Assembly (NCBI RefSeq): GCF_042677005.1 | Contig: NZ_JBHTIF010000005.1 | Span: forward strand, 215,038 to 279,037 | Direction of reading: 5' to 3' | DNA from: Lysobacter_I brunescens | GTDB taxonomy: Bacteria; Pseudomonadota; Gammaproteobacteria; Xanthomonadales; Xanthomonadaceae | DNA: 64,000 nucleotides | Part shown: piece after piece, positions 17,729 to 26,847 of the stretch | Position numbering within the stretch: position 1 is the stretch's first letter | Layout of the letters: every line of letters begins with the position of its first letter | Program-made: the position numbers and the translations under genes | The notes under the pieces: generated by a model | The model's input: only the letters and a program-made list of their open reading frames with translations | Told to the model about the DNA's origin: nothing | Databases searched by the model: none

Positions 17729-18552
17729 ATCTGGAACGTGCGGAACTGCTACTGATCGAGGACCGCGTCGCCATCCTTGCAAGCCCGACCGGTGTCGCGG
17801 CCTACGATTTCGACTTCCGCCTCCACTTCGACTGCCGGCATCCCTACCGGATCGACGGCGAAGTCGGTGGCGTGCTGCGGGTTGGCGCGCCGACGGACTA
17901 CACCCGCTGCCATGAGGATGCCCGGACACTGGGCGTTCGACCGATCAATGATTCGGAGCAGCATCTCCTTGCCAGCGAGATCGAGCGCTGGTATCCGTTG
18001 ATCGAAGACGCCACACCGAAGACGATGCTCTTCGATGCGTTGCCCGATGTCGATGTCGTCGAAGCCATCTTCGGCTGGCCGGTCTTCCTCAAGGGCTCCC
18101 GGCAAACGAGCAAGCACAACCCGGAACTGTCCGTCATCCGCGATCGCACGCACTACGCACAGGCACGCATCGCCTACGCCCGCGATCCGATCCTGCACTG
18201 GCAGAAGCCCGTGCTTCGCGCGTTCACGCCGCTGGCGCCGGTCGCCGGCCACATCGCGGGCAAGATCCGGCCGTCCATCGAATTCCGCACGTTCTGGCTG
18301 CATGGGCGCTGCATCGGACACGGCCCCTACTGGTATCAGGTGCCACCCTATCGCAGCGATCGGATTGATGACGGGCTGAGCCTCGCAGCCTCGGTGGCCG
18401 CGCGCGTGCCAGTCCCGTTTCTGGTCGTCGACCTCGCGCTGACCGCGGAAAACCAGTGGATCGTGATCGAGTGCAATGACGCACAGGAATCGGGGCATGC
18501 CGGCATTCCGCCGCCGCTGCTGTGGCGCAATCTGCTGGATGCCTGGACCTGA
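17725..18552 (+). CDS. ATP-grasp domain protein, R2K-like
   Basis: A 275-residue protein with features of the R2K clade of ATP-grasp enzymes. These are VFLKGSRQTSKHNPE (about residues 118-132), with lysines for nucleotide binding, EFRTFWLHGRCIGHGPYW (about 188-205), and the metal-binding end WIVIECNDAQESGHAG (about 250-265). ATP-grasp enzymes join an acid to an amine or thiol through an acylphosphate; the substrate here is unknown. The GTG at 17725 overlaps the stop of the preceding gene, which decides the start. A role in peptide or protein modification is only a guess. Confidence 0.7.
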   Translation: MNLERAELLLIEDRVAILASPTGVAAYDFDFRLHFDCRHPYRIDGEVGGVLRVGAPTDYTRCHEDARTLGVRPINDSEQHLLASEIERWYPLIEDATPKTMLFDALPDVDVVEAIFGWPVFLKGSRQTSKHNPELSVIRDRTHYAQARIAYARDPILHWQKPVLRAFTPLAPVAGHIAGKIRPSIEFRTFWLHGRCIGHGPYWYQVPPYRSDRIDDGLSLAASVAARVPVPFLVVDLALTAENQWIVIECNDAQESGHAGIPPPLLWRNLLDAWT

Positions 18553-18614
18553 AACAAGACCTTGCGCGTATCCACCCACTCACCACTGACCAAGACGACT
18601 GACGGAACACCGAC

Positions 18615-19229
18615 ATGCGCCACCAGGGACGGATCCACGACTGGAACGACGACAAGGGCTTCGGATTCGTGACGCCGAACGGCGGCGGCGACCGCGCCTT
18701 CGTGCACATCAAGGCATTCGCCGGGCGCGCGCGGCGGCCGGCGAATGGCGACATCGTGACCTACGCGACGACGCGGGATGCCAAGGGACGCCTGCAGGCG
18801 GCGGACATCCGCTTCGCCAACGCGACCACATCGACCAGCACGCGCACGAAACCCGGCATCGTCGCGCCGGCGTTCGCGCTGCTCGCCTTCGCAGGCATCG
18901 TCGGCGCCGGCCTGATCGGGAAACTGCCGATCCTCGTCGCCGGGGCCTACGCGGTGATGAGCATCGTCGCCTTCGTCGCCTACGGCATGGACAAGGCCGC
19001 TGCGAATGCCGGGCGACGGCGCACGCCGGAAAGCACGCTGCACCTGCTCGGACTGGCCTGCGGCTGGCCGGGTGCATTGCTGGCGCAGCGGCTTTTCCGT
19101 CACAAGTCGCGGAAGCGCGAATTCCAGGTCGTGTTCTGGGTCACGGTCGCGATCAACCTGGTCGCATTGGCATGGCTGGCGAGCGGCGATGGCCGGGCCT
19201 TCATCGCCAGCCAGCTGCCATCGCTCTGA
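18615..19229 (+). CDS. Cold-shock domain fused to DUF1294 membrane domain
   Basis: A 204-residue fusion. Residues 1-70 form a cold-shock nucleic-acid-binding domain with the RNP motifs KGFGFV and DRAFVHI. A linker then leads to about three hydrophobic segments (about 78-98, 100-122 and 170-190) with the DUF1294 motif YGMDKAAANAGRRRTPE and LGLACGWPGALLAQ. The fusion is common in proteobacteria, but its role is unknown; binding RNA or single-stranded DNA near the membrane is a reasonable inference. A single-gene unit. Confidence 0.85.
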   Translation: MRHQGRIHDWNDDKGFGFVTPNGGGDRAFVHIKAFAGRARRPANGDIVTYATTRDAKGRLQAADIRFANATTSTSTRTKPGIVAPAFALLAFAGIVGAGLIGKLPILVAGAYAVMSIVAFVAYGMDKAAANAGRRRTPESTLHLLGLACGWPGALLAQRLFRHKSRKREFQVVFWVTVAINLVALAWLASGDGRAFIASQLPSL

Positions 19230-19340
19230 ACACGCCCTCCTGGAGAAGACGCAGCCCGGGCCGCCCGCGGTGGGAGGGGGAGGAAGCCGCAGGACGGCCC
19301 GGTTGCGAAGACGGGAAGAGGTCGTTGTCCCGCGCGCGGA

Positions 19341-22300
19341 TCAGCGCGGTGCGCGCGCCTCCTCGGCACGGACGCGGAACCACGCGGCGTAGAGCGCGGG
19401 CAGGAACAGCAGGGTCAGCGCGGTGGCGACGATCAGGCCGCCCATGATCGCGACGGCCATGGGGCCGAAGAACACGCTGCGCGAGAGCGGGATCATCGCC
19501 AGGATCGCGGCGAGCGCAGTGAGCACGATCGGACGGAAGCGGCGCACCGTGGACTCGATGATCGCGGTCCAGCGATCGTGTCCGCTGGCGATGTCCTGTT
19601 CGATCTGGTCGATCAGGATGATCGAGTTGCGCATGATCATGCCCGACAGCGCGATCACGCCCAACATGGCGATGAAGCCGAACGGCACGCGGAAGACGAG
19701 CAGGAACAGGACCACGCCGATCAGGCCCAGCGGCGCGGTCGACAGCACCAGCAGCACGCGCGGCAGGCTGCGCAACTGCAGCATCAACAGCGTGACCACC
19801 ACCAGCAGGAACAGCGGCATGCCGGCCTTGATCGAGTTCTGGCCGCGCGCGGAGTCCTCGACCGTGCCGCCGACCTGGAGCAGGTAACCGTCGGGGAGCG
19901 ACGCGCGGATTTCCGCCAGCTTCGGTTCGATCTGGCCGATGACGGTCGGCGCGGTCTGGTCGGTCGCGATGTCGGCGCGCACGGTCACCGTGGGCAGGCG
20001 GTTGCGATGCCAGACCACGCCTTCCTCGAACACCGATTCGAGCCGGGCGACCTGCATCACCGGTACGGACTTGCCGCTGGCGGTGGGCACGGCGAGGCTG
20101 CCGAGCAGATCCAGGCGCACGCGCTCGTCCTCGGGGCCGCGCAGGAGGATGTCGATCAGCTCGTTGTCCTCGCGGTACGTGCTGACCGGCAGGCCGGACA
20201 GCGCGCTCGACAGGAAGCTGGCGAGGTGCTGGGTCGACACGCCGAGCGCGCGCGCGCGCTCCTGGTCGACGATCAGGCGCACGACCTTGCTGGGTTCGTC
20301 CCAGTCGACGTTGACGTTGATGACGTTCGGGTTCTCGCGCACCTCCGCCATCACCTGGTAGGCGAGTTCGCGCACGCGTTCGATGTGCTCGCCGGACACG
20401 CGGAACTGCACCGGATAGCCGACCGGCGGCCCGTTCTCCAGGCGGGTCACGCGCAGCTGCAACTCGGGGAATCGAGCGCGCACATCGTGCATCAGCCAGG
20501 CGCGCAGCGTCTCGCGCGCCTCGATGTCGCGGCTGCGCACCACGAACTGCGTGAAATGCTTCTGCGGCAGCTGCTGGTCCAGCGGCAGGTAGAAGCGCGG
20601 CGAACCGGTGCCGACGTAGGCGACGTAGTTCTCGACCTCCTTTCGATCTGCGAGCATCGCCTCGAAGCGCTTCGCGGCCGCATCGGTGGCCTTCAGCGAA
20701 CTGCCTTCGGCCAGTTCGAGGTCGACCATCAGCTCCAGGCGCGTCGATTCCGGGAAGAACTGCTGCGGAATGAAACGGAACAGCGCGATCGACACCACGA
20801 ACGCGGCAACCGTTGCGAAGATCACCACCCAGCGATGCCCGATGCACCAGCGCACCATGCTGCGGAAACGCTGGTAGAACCCGCTGCGATAGGGATCGTG
20901 CACAGCGTCATGGCCATGCCCGCCGGCGGCCGGCGGCGCGAGCACGCCGGCGTATTGCGGCCAGCGGTCGGCCATGCGTTCGCGGAATGCGCGCAGGCGG
21001 CCTTCCAGCGAACCGGGCTTCGGCAGGGCATTCGGTTCCGGCAGCATCTTCTCGCCGAGGTACGGAATGAACAGCACCGCCGCGACCCAGGACACGATCA
21101 GCGCGATGGTCACCACCTGGAACAGCGATCGCGTGTACTCACCGGTACTGGACGCGGCTGTGGCGATCGGCAGGAAGCCGGCGGCCGTGACCAGAGTGCC
21201 GGTGAGCATCGGAAAGGCCGTGGTCTCGTAGGCGAAAGCCGCTGCGCGCAGGCGCGAGTAGCCCTGCTCCATCTTGATCGCCATCATCTCGACCGCGATG
21301 ATCGCGTCGTCGACGAGCAGGCCGAGCGCCAGCACCAATGCGCCGAGCGAGATCTTGTGCAGGCCGATGCCGAAGTAGTGCATCACCGCGAACGTCATCG
21401 CCAGCACCAGCGGGATGCTCACCGCGACGACGAGGCCGGTGCGCAGGCCCAGCGAGAAGAAGCTGACCAGCAGCACGATGATCACCGCCTCGGCGAGCAC
21501 GCGCACGAATTCGCCGACAGAATCGCGCACCGCCGCCGGCTGGTCGGCGACGCGATGCAGTTCCAGGCCGAGCGGCAGCGTCTTCTCCAGGCGCACGGTC
21601 TCCGCATCCAGTGCCTGGCCGAGCTTGAGGATGTCGCCGCCGGGCTTCATCGACACCGCGATGCCGATGGCGTCCTCGCCCATGAAGCGCATGCGCGGCG
21701 CAGCGGGATCGGCGAAGCCGCGCTCGACCGTGGCGATGTCGCCCAGGCGCACGGTGCGGTCGCCGGCGCGGATCGGGAAGGCGCGGATGTCGTCGACCGA
21801 CTTGAACGCGCCGGTCACGCGCAACTGCACGCGATCGGTCGGGGTCTCGAAGAAGCCGGCAGGCGTCACCGCGTTCTGCTCGGCCAGCGCCTGCTGCACC
21901 GCCGACAGCGGGATGCCCAGCGTGGCCAGCTTGGTGTTCGACAGCTCGATCCAGACCTTCTCGTCCTGCAGGCCGACCAGCTCGATCTTGGCCACATCGG
22001 GCACGCGCTGCAGCTGCAGCTCGATGCGCTCGGCGTAGTCCTTCTTCAGCGCGTAGTCGAAGCCCTTGCCGGTCAGCGCGTAGATGTTGCCGAAGGTGTC
22101 GCCGAACTCGTCGTTGAAGAACGGCCCGACCGCGCCCTGCGGCAGGGTGTGGCGGATGTCGCCGATCTTCTTGCGCACCTCGTACCACAGCGCCGGCAGC
22201 TCGGCGCTCTTCATCGAGTCGCGCGCAATGAAGATCACCTGCGATTCGCCGGGCCGCGAATACGAGGTGATGCGCTCGTAGCTGCCGGTTTCCAGCAGTT

Positions 22301-22523
22301 TCTTCTCGATGCGGTCGGTCACTTCGCGCGCGACTTCCTCGGCGGTCGCGCCCGGCCACACCGTGCGCACCACCATCGCCTTGAAGGTGAACGGCGGGTC
22401 CTCGGACTGGCCCAGGCTGCGGTACGACCAGACGCCGATGATCGCCAGCACCAGCATCATGTAGAGCACCAGCGGACGGTTCGCCAGCGCCCATTCGGAG
22501 AGATTGAAGCGGCGCATGGTCAC
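19341..22523 (-). CDS. RND family efflux transporter permease
   Basis: Inner-membrane resistance-nodulation-division pump of 1060 residues, the normal length. Twelve membrane segments with two large periplasmic loops are apparent. The proton-relay motif in the fourth helix is present as GLLVDDAIIAVE (two adjacent Asp, about residue 405). The start overlaps the adaptor stop as GTGA at 22523; an ATG two codons later (22517) is an alternative. The protein resembles the HAE/multidrug type rather than heavy-metal pumps, but the substrate cannot be told. No outer-membrane gene is in the operon; the tolC 1.8 kb beyond tetR could supply it. Confidence 0.93.
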   Translation of the reverse strand: MTMRRFNLSEWALANRPLVLYMMLVLAIIGVWSYRSLGQSEDPPFTFKAMVVRTVWPGATAEEVAREVTDRIEKKLLETGSYERITSYSRPGESQVIFIARDSMKSAELPALWYEVRKKIGDIRHTLPQGAVGPFFNDEFGDTFGNIYALTGKGFDYALKKDYAERIELQLQRVPDVAKIELVGLQDEKVWIELSNTKLATLGIPLSAVQQALAEQNAVTPAGFFETPTDRVQLRVTGAFKSVDDIRAFPIRAGDRTVRLGDIATVERGFADPAAPRMRFMGEDAIGIAVSMKPGGDILKLGQALDAETVRLEKTLPLGLELHRVADQPAAVRDSVGEFVRVLAEAVIIVLLVSFFSLGLRTGLVVAVSIPLVLAMTFAVMHYFGIGLHKISLGALVLALGLLVDDAIIAVEMMAIKMEQGYSRLRAAAFAYETTAFPMLTGTLVTAAGFLPIATAASSTGEYTRSLFQVVTIALIVSWVAAVLFIPYLGEKMLPEPNALPKPGSLEGRLRAFRERMADRWPQYAGVLAPPAAGGHGHDAVHDPYRSGFYQRFRSMVRWCIGHRWVVIFATVAAFVVSIALFRFIPQQFFPESTRLELMVDLELAEGSSLKATDAAAKRFEAMLADRKEVENYVAYVGTGSPRFYLPLDQQLPQKHFTQFVVRSRDIEARETLRAWLMHDVRARFPELQLRVTRLENGPPVGYPVQFRVSGEHIERVRELAYQVMAEVRENPNVINVNVDWDEPSKVVRLIVDQERARALGVSTQHLASFLSSALSGLPVSTYREDNELIDILLRGPEDERVRLDLLGSLAVPTASGKSVPVMQVARLESVFEEGVVWHRNRLPTVTVRADIATDQTAPTVIGQIEPKLAEIRASLPDGYLLQVGGTVEDSARGQNSIKAGMPLFLLVVVTLLMLQLRSLPRVLLVLSTAPLGLIGVVLFLLVFRVPFGFIAMLGVIALSGMIMRNSIILIDQIEQDIASGHDRWTAIIESTVRRFRPIVLTALAAILAMIPLSRSVFFGPMAVAIMGGLIVATALTLLFLPALYAAWFRVRAEEARAPR

Positions 22524-23680
22524 CGGGCCTGCGCGGATGGGTTCAGCACGGCACCGCCCTGGACAGGACGGTTGCTGCGATCGACCGGTTGCACCGGCGC
22601 GCCGTCATGCAGCAGGTGGCCGCCGGCCAGCACCACCCAATCGTCGGGCTTGAGCCCGGAACGCACGTCGACACCGTCGTCACCGTAGGAGCCGGTCGTG
22701 ACCGACACCTGCCGCGCCTTGCGCGTCGCGGGATCGACCACCCACACCGCAGCGGCGCCCTTGCCGTCGCGCTGCAGCGCCGACAGCGGCAGATGCAGGC
22801 CTGCGGCTGCGGAGCCGGGGATGTAGACGCGCGCGCTCTGACCGAGGTCGACGGCCGCGCCGGCCTCGCCGTCGAGGCTCGCGCGGGCGGCGTAGGTGCG
22901 CGCCTGCGGGTCGGCCGACGGCGCGATCTCGCGGATCCGGCCGGGCAGGCGCTCGCCGCGACGGCTCCAGGGTTCGATCACCACGGGCTGGCCGACGCGG
23001 AATTCGCGGATGCGCGACTCGGGCAGCGCGAAGGCCACCTCGCGGCCGCTGTCGGCCGCCAGCGTGAACGCCGGCTGGCCTGCGGCGACCACCTGTCCCG
23101 CCTCGATCTGGCGACTGGCGATCACGCCGTCGCGGGGCGCGCGGAGCTGGCCGTACGCGGCCTGGTTGCGCGCCAGGTCGCGCTGTGCGCGGGCGGCCCG
23201 GGCCTGGCCTTCGGCGGCACGCAGGGCGGCGGTCTGCTGGTCGAGCGCGGAGCGGCTGACGAGGCGGTCCTCGGCCAGCGCGGCGAGTCGGGCATGGTCG
23301 GCGCGCGCCCGGACCAGCTGGGCATCGGCGGCAGCGGCCTGGGCCTGCAGGGATTCGGCCTGCAGCCGCAGGTCGCCCGGATCCAGCTCGGCGATGACGT
23401 CGCCGGCCCGGACGCGGTCGCCGGCATCGACGGACCGGCGCAGGACCTTGCCGCCGACCCGGAAGGCAAGCGCGGTTTCCTCGCGGGCCCGGACCTCGCC
23501 GGCAAATGCGCTCAGCTCCCCGCGTGCGGGGCCGGCGGCTTCCGCCGCCCGCGCCACCAGCACCGGACGTGCAATCGGCGCCTGCGTGCCGTCGTTGCCA
23601 CAGGCCGCCAGGATCCCCACCATCAGGATCTGTCCCAGCACCTGCCCGAACCTTTGCCGCCCGAACCGTCGCGCCGCCAT
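22520..23680 (-). CDS. RND efflux periplasmic adaptor lipoprotein
   Basis: Membrane-fusion protein of 386 residues connecting the RND pump to an outer-membrane channel. A signal peptide ends in the lipobox LAAC (Cys about residue 27). A biotinyl-lipoyl-like half-motif follows (AGDRVRAGDVIAELDPGDL), then an Ala/Arg-rich coiled-coil hairpin, a matching half (APRDGVIASRQIEAGQVV) and beta-barrel domains. The ATG at 23680 is preferred because GCGAGG lies just upstream; an ATG at 23707 has no ribosome-binding site and would fall in the divergent promoter region. Confidence 0.92.
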   Translation of the reverse strand: MAARRFGRQRFGQVLGQILMVGILAACGNDGTQAPIARPVLVARAAEAAGPARGELSAFAGEVRAREETALAFRVGGKVLRRSVDAGDRVRAGDVIAELDPGDLRLQAESLQAQAAAADAQLVRARADHARLAALAEDRLVSRSALDQQTAALRAAEGQARAARAQRDLARNQAAYGQLRAPRDGVIASRQIEAGQVVAAGQPAFTLAADSGREVAFALPESRIREFRVGQPVVIEPWSRRGERLPGRIREIAPSADPQARTYAARASLDGEAGAAVDLGQSARVYIPGSAAAGLHLPLSALQRDGKGAAAVWVVDPATRKARQVSVTTGSYGDDGVDVRSGLKPDDWVVLAGGHLLHDGAPVQPVDRSNRPVQGGAVLNPSAQAR

Positions 23681-23713
23681 GCCTGCCTCGCTTCTCTGAA
23701 CCAGCATTAGTGA

Positions 23714-23723
23714 ACTGCGCAGT
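23714..23723. promoter_or_regulatory. Palindrome in the efflux/tetR divergent region
   Basis: A perfect 10-base palindrome, ACTGCGCAGT, sits in an unusually AT-rich 80-base gap between the divergent adaptor and tetR genes, next to a TATAAAT on the plus strand. TetR proteins usually bind such sites to repress their own gene and the neighbouring pump. Short, so only a candidate operator. Confidence 0.4.
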
Positions 23724-23762
23724 ATCGTATAAATATCAAACCAATTAGTCTACTATTTCGAC

Positions 23763-24455
23763 ATGGACGCTATTTCCACCACTTCTCCTGTTCCCGTTCC
23801 CGATGCCGGCCGTGGCGCCGGTCCCGGCCGCCCCAAGGACCTGGGCAAGCGCGCCGCCATCCTCGACGCCGCCAAGCGCCTGTTCTCGACCCACGGGTTC
23901 GATGGCGTGAGCATGGACCAGATCGCCACCGACGCCGGCGTGTCCAAGCTCACGGTCTACAGCCACTTCGGCGACAAGGATTCGCTGTTCGGCGCGGCGG
24001 TGCGCGCCAAGTGCGAGGAGCAGCTGCCGCCGGAACTGTTCCTGGTCGGCCTGGAGGGCAACCTGCGCGAGCAGATCACGGCGATCGCGCGCGCCTTCTT
24101 CGCCCTCGTGACCAGCGAGGAAGCCGTCGCCATGCACCGCATGATGATGGTGCCCGGCACCGGCGACGCGCACGTGCGCGAGCTGTTCTGGCAAGCCGGG
24201 CCGCAGCGGGTCAAGGAGGGTTTCGCGGCCTTCCTGCGCGACGAAGTGGCGCAGGGCGCGCTGGACATCCCCGACATCGAGCGCGCCGCGTCGCAGTTCC
24301 TCTGCCTGCTCAAGGGCGAGCTGCACATGCAGATGATGTGCGGCCTGTGCTGCACGCTCGCCGGCGAGGACGTGGAGGCGCACATCCACGCCACCGTCGA
24401 CCTGTTCCTGCGCGCCTACGGCACGGCCCGTCGGCAGGAGGCTGGCGGCGCCTGA
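23763..24455 (+). CDS. TetR/AcrR family transcriptional regulator
   Basis: A 230-residue one-component regulator. A disordered Pro/Gly N terminus (1-28) precedes the TetR helix-turn-helix (about 30-76, with AAILDAAKRLFSTHGFDG and GVSKLTVYSHFGDKDSLF). An all-helical ligand domain of the AefR-like kind follows, with HRMMMVPGTGDAHV. It is divergent from the RND adaptor and pump and probably represses them until a pump substrate binds (inference from arrangement). Confidence 0.9.
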   Translation: MDAISTTSPVPVPDAGRGAGPGRPKDLGKRAAILDAAKRLFSTHGFDGVSMDQIATDAGVSKLTVYSHFGDKDSLFGAAVRAKCEEQLPPELFLVGLEGNLREQITAIARAFFALVTSEEAVAMHRMMMVPGTGDAHVRELFWQAGPQRVKEGFAAFLRDEVAQGALDIPDIERAASQFLCLLKGELHMQMMCGLCCTLAGEDVEAHIHATVDLFLRAYGTARRQEAGGA

Positions 24456-24465
24456 AGCCACGGCC

Positions 24466-24492
24466 TCGCCCGGGCGCCGAAGGCCCGGGCGA
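24466..24492 (+). terminator. Strong inverted repeat after tetR, possible terminator
   Basis: TCGCCCGGGC and GCCCGGGCGA form a perfect 10-base stem with a 7-base loop, 11 bases past the tetR stop. No T-run follows, so intrinsic termination is uncertain. Confidence 0.4.
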
Positions 24493-24654
24493 CTTGCCGA
24501 AGCGGTCGGCTTGGCCGGTGACGCCAGTACCGGTGACTTCCGGCACTCAGGCAGGACGGGGGCCTCCGGCGATGCTGGCACCACAGCGCGGGCCCCATCC
24601 CGGTAAACTTTCCGCCCCGACAGACGTTCCCAACCCGCGCAAGCGCTGCCCGAG

Positions 24655-25323
24655 ATGCCCCAGATGACGATCGATTACGCCAAAGCCCGCGAGACCATGG
24701 TCGAACAACAGGTCCGCCCGTGGGACGTGTTCCAGCCCCGCATCCTGGACACGATCGCCCGGTTGCCGCGCGAGCGTTTCGTCGCCGAGTCCCACCGCGC
24801 CCTTGCCTATGCCGACGTGGCCCTGCCGATCGGCCATGGCGAGTCGATGATGAAGCCCGTGCTCGAAGGCCGCACGCTGCAGGCACTGTCGCTGGAGGCC
24901 GGCGAGGACGTGCTGGAAATCGGCACCGGCAGCGGCTACCTCTCCGCCTGCCTCGGGGCCCTGGCGCGCGACGTGGTCAGCCTGGAGATCCATGCCGACC
25001 TGGCCGACGCCGCCCGCGCGCGCCTGGAAGCCGAAGGCATCGGCAACGTCCGCATCGAGACCACCGATGTCTTCGCCTGGAACAGCGATCGCACGTTCGA
25101 CGCGATCTGCGTCGGCGGCGCGGTCGCCACCCTGCCGACCGCGCTGCTGAAGTGGCTGCGTCCTGGCGGCCGCCTGTTCGTGGTCCACGGCCGCGCGCCG
25201 GCGATGGAAGCGGCCCTGCTGCGCCACGCCGGCAACGCCGCCGGCCACAGCGTCGACTCCCTGTTCGAAACCGAATTGCCGTACCTCATCGGCGCGGCAC
25301 CCACACCGCAATTCACCCTGTAA
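24655..25323 (+). CDS. Protein-L-isoaspartate O-methyltransferase-like protein
   Basis: A 222-residue SAM-dependent methyltransferase of the PCMT family. Motif I is VLEIGTGSGYLSA (about 86-98), with acidic motif II VVSLEI (about 107-112) and the post-I region FDAICVGGAV. True repair enzymes carry a G-x-TIS-QP segment before motif I; here the equivalent reads GHGESMMKPVL, so the isoaspartate-binding residues are changed. It may methylate something else, or be a divergent family branch that sits beside tolC in related genomes. Start at ATG 24655; a second ATG three codons later is possible. Confidence 0.8.
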   Translation: MPQMTIDYAKARETMVEQQVRPWDVFQPRILDTIARLPRERFVAESHRALAYADVALPIGHGESMMKPVLEGRTLQALSLEAGEDVLEIGTGSGYLSACLGALARDVVSLEIHADLADAARARLEAEGIGNVRIETTDVFAWNSDRTFDAICVGGAVATLPTALLKWLRPGGRLFVVHGRAPAMEAALLRHAGNAAGHSVDSLFETELPYLIGAAPTPQFTL

Positions 25324-25372
25324 GCCGGTCCCGCCCCCACAGCGCCTGGATCGAACAATCCAAAGGATGCCC

Positions 25373-26722
25373 ATGACCCGCCGTCCCCTCGCCCTCGCTC
25401 TCGCCCTGATCGCACTGCCGCTTGGCGCGCGCGCGGAAGACCTGCTGCAGACCTACGAACTGGCCCGCAGCAGCGATCCGCAGTTCGCCGCCGCCGAAGC
25501 CAGCCGCCTGGCCACCCGGGAAGGGGCAGTGCAGTCGCGCGCGGCGTTCCTGCCGCAGGTCGGCGGTTCGATCGGCGCGAACTACAGCGACACGACCTCG
25601 AAGCTCAACAACGGCTTCAAGGTGTCCGATGGCAGCGGCAGCCGCAGCTACGGCCTGTCGGTGGACCAGTCGCTCCTCGACTTCGGCGATATCAACCGCC
25701 ATCGCTCGCAGCTGGCCCTGGCCGAAGCCGCCGACTTCCAGCTCGAAGCCGCCGGCGACTCGCTGATCACGCGCACCTCCGCCGCCTACTTCAACGTGCT
25801 GATCGCGATCGAGACCCTCGCGGCGGCCGAGGCGCAGGAAACCGCGCTGAAGAAGCAGTTCGACTTCGCCGACAAGCGTCTGGAAGTCGGCCTGGCGCCG
25901 ATCACCGACGTGCACGAAGCGCGCGCCCAGTACGACCGCGCGCGCGCCAACACCATCGTCACCCGCAACGCGCTGGAAGACGCCTATCGCGCGCTGGAGG
26001 AAATCACCGGCACCGACGTGCGCGCGCTCAAGGCGCTGCCGCAGGATTTCCAGCCGCAGCTGCCGTCCTCACTCGACGTCAACGGCTGGGTGCAGGCCGC
26101 GCTCGACAACAATCCGGCGCTGAAGGCCAAGTCCCTGGAAGTCCGCTCCGCCGAATCGAGCGTCAGCGCTGCCCGGGCCGGCCACCTGCCGAGCATCGGG
26201 CTGCGCGCCACCTACGGCAACGGCCGTCCGTTCGGCGAACCCGAGCTGCCCGCCAACGCGGAATACTCCGACACCTCCACGATCGGCCTGACCGTCACCG
26301 TGCCGATCTTCGCCGGCGGCGCCACGCAGTCGCGCGTGCGCCAGGCGATCGCCCAGCGCGACGCCGCCGCCGACCAGCTCGAACAGCAGCGCCGCGCGCT
26401 GGTGCGCAACACGCGCAATGCGTACGAGACCCTTGTTGCAGGCATCAGCGAAGTCGAAGCGCGCAAGGCTGCGGTGTTCTCTGCGCGCAGCGCGTACGAA
26501 GCCTCGCAGGTCGGCCTGGAAGTCGGCACGCGTACGGTGCTGGACGTGCTGAACAACCAGCAGACGCTGTTCAACGCCGAGCGCGAATATGCGCTGTCGC
26601 GCTACAACTTCCTGCAGAACCGCCTGCAGCTGGAGCAGGCGGCGGGCACGCTGGACGTGGACGACCTGTCGGACGTGAACCGACTGCTGTCGGTCGATGC
26701 GCAGGCCAAGTCCACGCCCTGA
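25373..26722 (+). CDS. tolC: TolC family outer-membrane channel
   Basis: Outer-membrane efflux and type I secretion channel of 449 residues. A signal peptide (about 1-21, ending LGARA) precedes two repeats of the OEP fold, with long helices and beta segments such as SYGLSVDQSLLDFG and TIGLTVTVPIFAGGA. The conserved end VGTRTVLDVLNNQQTLFNAE is present. The ATG at 25373 lies six bases after AAAGG; an ATG at 25367 abuts that site too closely. TolC serves RND pumps and may work with the efflux operon 2 kb upstream. A strong terminator follows. Confidence 0.95.
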   Translation: MTRRPLALALALIALPLGARAEDLLQTYELARSSDPQFAAAEASRLATREGAVQSRAAFLPQVGGSIGANYSDTTSKLNNGFKVSDGSGSRSYGLSVDQSLLDFGDINRHRSQLALAEAADFQLEAAGDSLITRTSAAYFNVLIAIETLAAAEAQETALKKQFDFADKRLEVGLAPITDVHEARAQYDRARANTIVTRNALEDAYRALEEITGTDVRALKALPQDFQPQLPSSLDVNGWVQAALDNNPALKAKSLEVRSAESSVSAARAGHLPSIGLRATYGNGRPFGEPELPANAEYSDTSTIGLTVTVPIFAGGATQSRVRQAIAQRDAAADQLEQQRRALVRNTRNAYETLVAGISEVEARKAAVFSARSAYEASQVGLEVGTRTVLDVLNNQQTLFNAEREYALSRYNFLQNRLQLEQAAGTLDVDDLSDVNRLLSVDAQAKSTP

Positions 26723-26749
26723 TCCGACAGGGCATCGCAGCAGACCAGA

Positions 26750-26781
26750 GAGGCCGCATCGCAGACGCGATGCGGCCTTTT
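26750..26781 (+). terminator. tolC: Rho-independent terminator after tolC
   Basis: A perfect 12-base stem AGGCCGCATCGC/GCGATGCGGCCT with an AGAC loop is followed by five T residues, 27 bases past the tolC stop. It lies between convergent genes, and the minus-strand side lacks a good T-run. Confidence 0.92.
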
Positions 26782-26847
26782 TCATGCCTCGATGTCACGC
26801 CTCGATGTCATGCGCCGACACGCATGCCGGACCGCTGGCCGCCGGTA

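Noticed and set aside
19578..22688. Long plus-strand open frame opposite the RND pump
   Set aside because: Composition (Asp/His/Arg/Gln-rich) and lack of motifs show a shadow of the pump gene.
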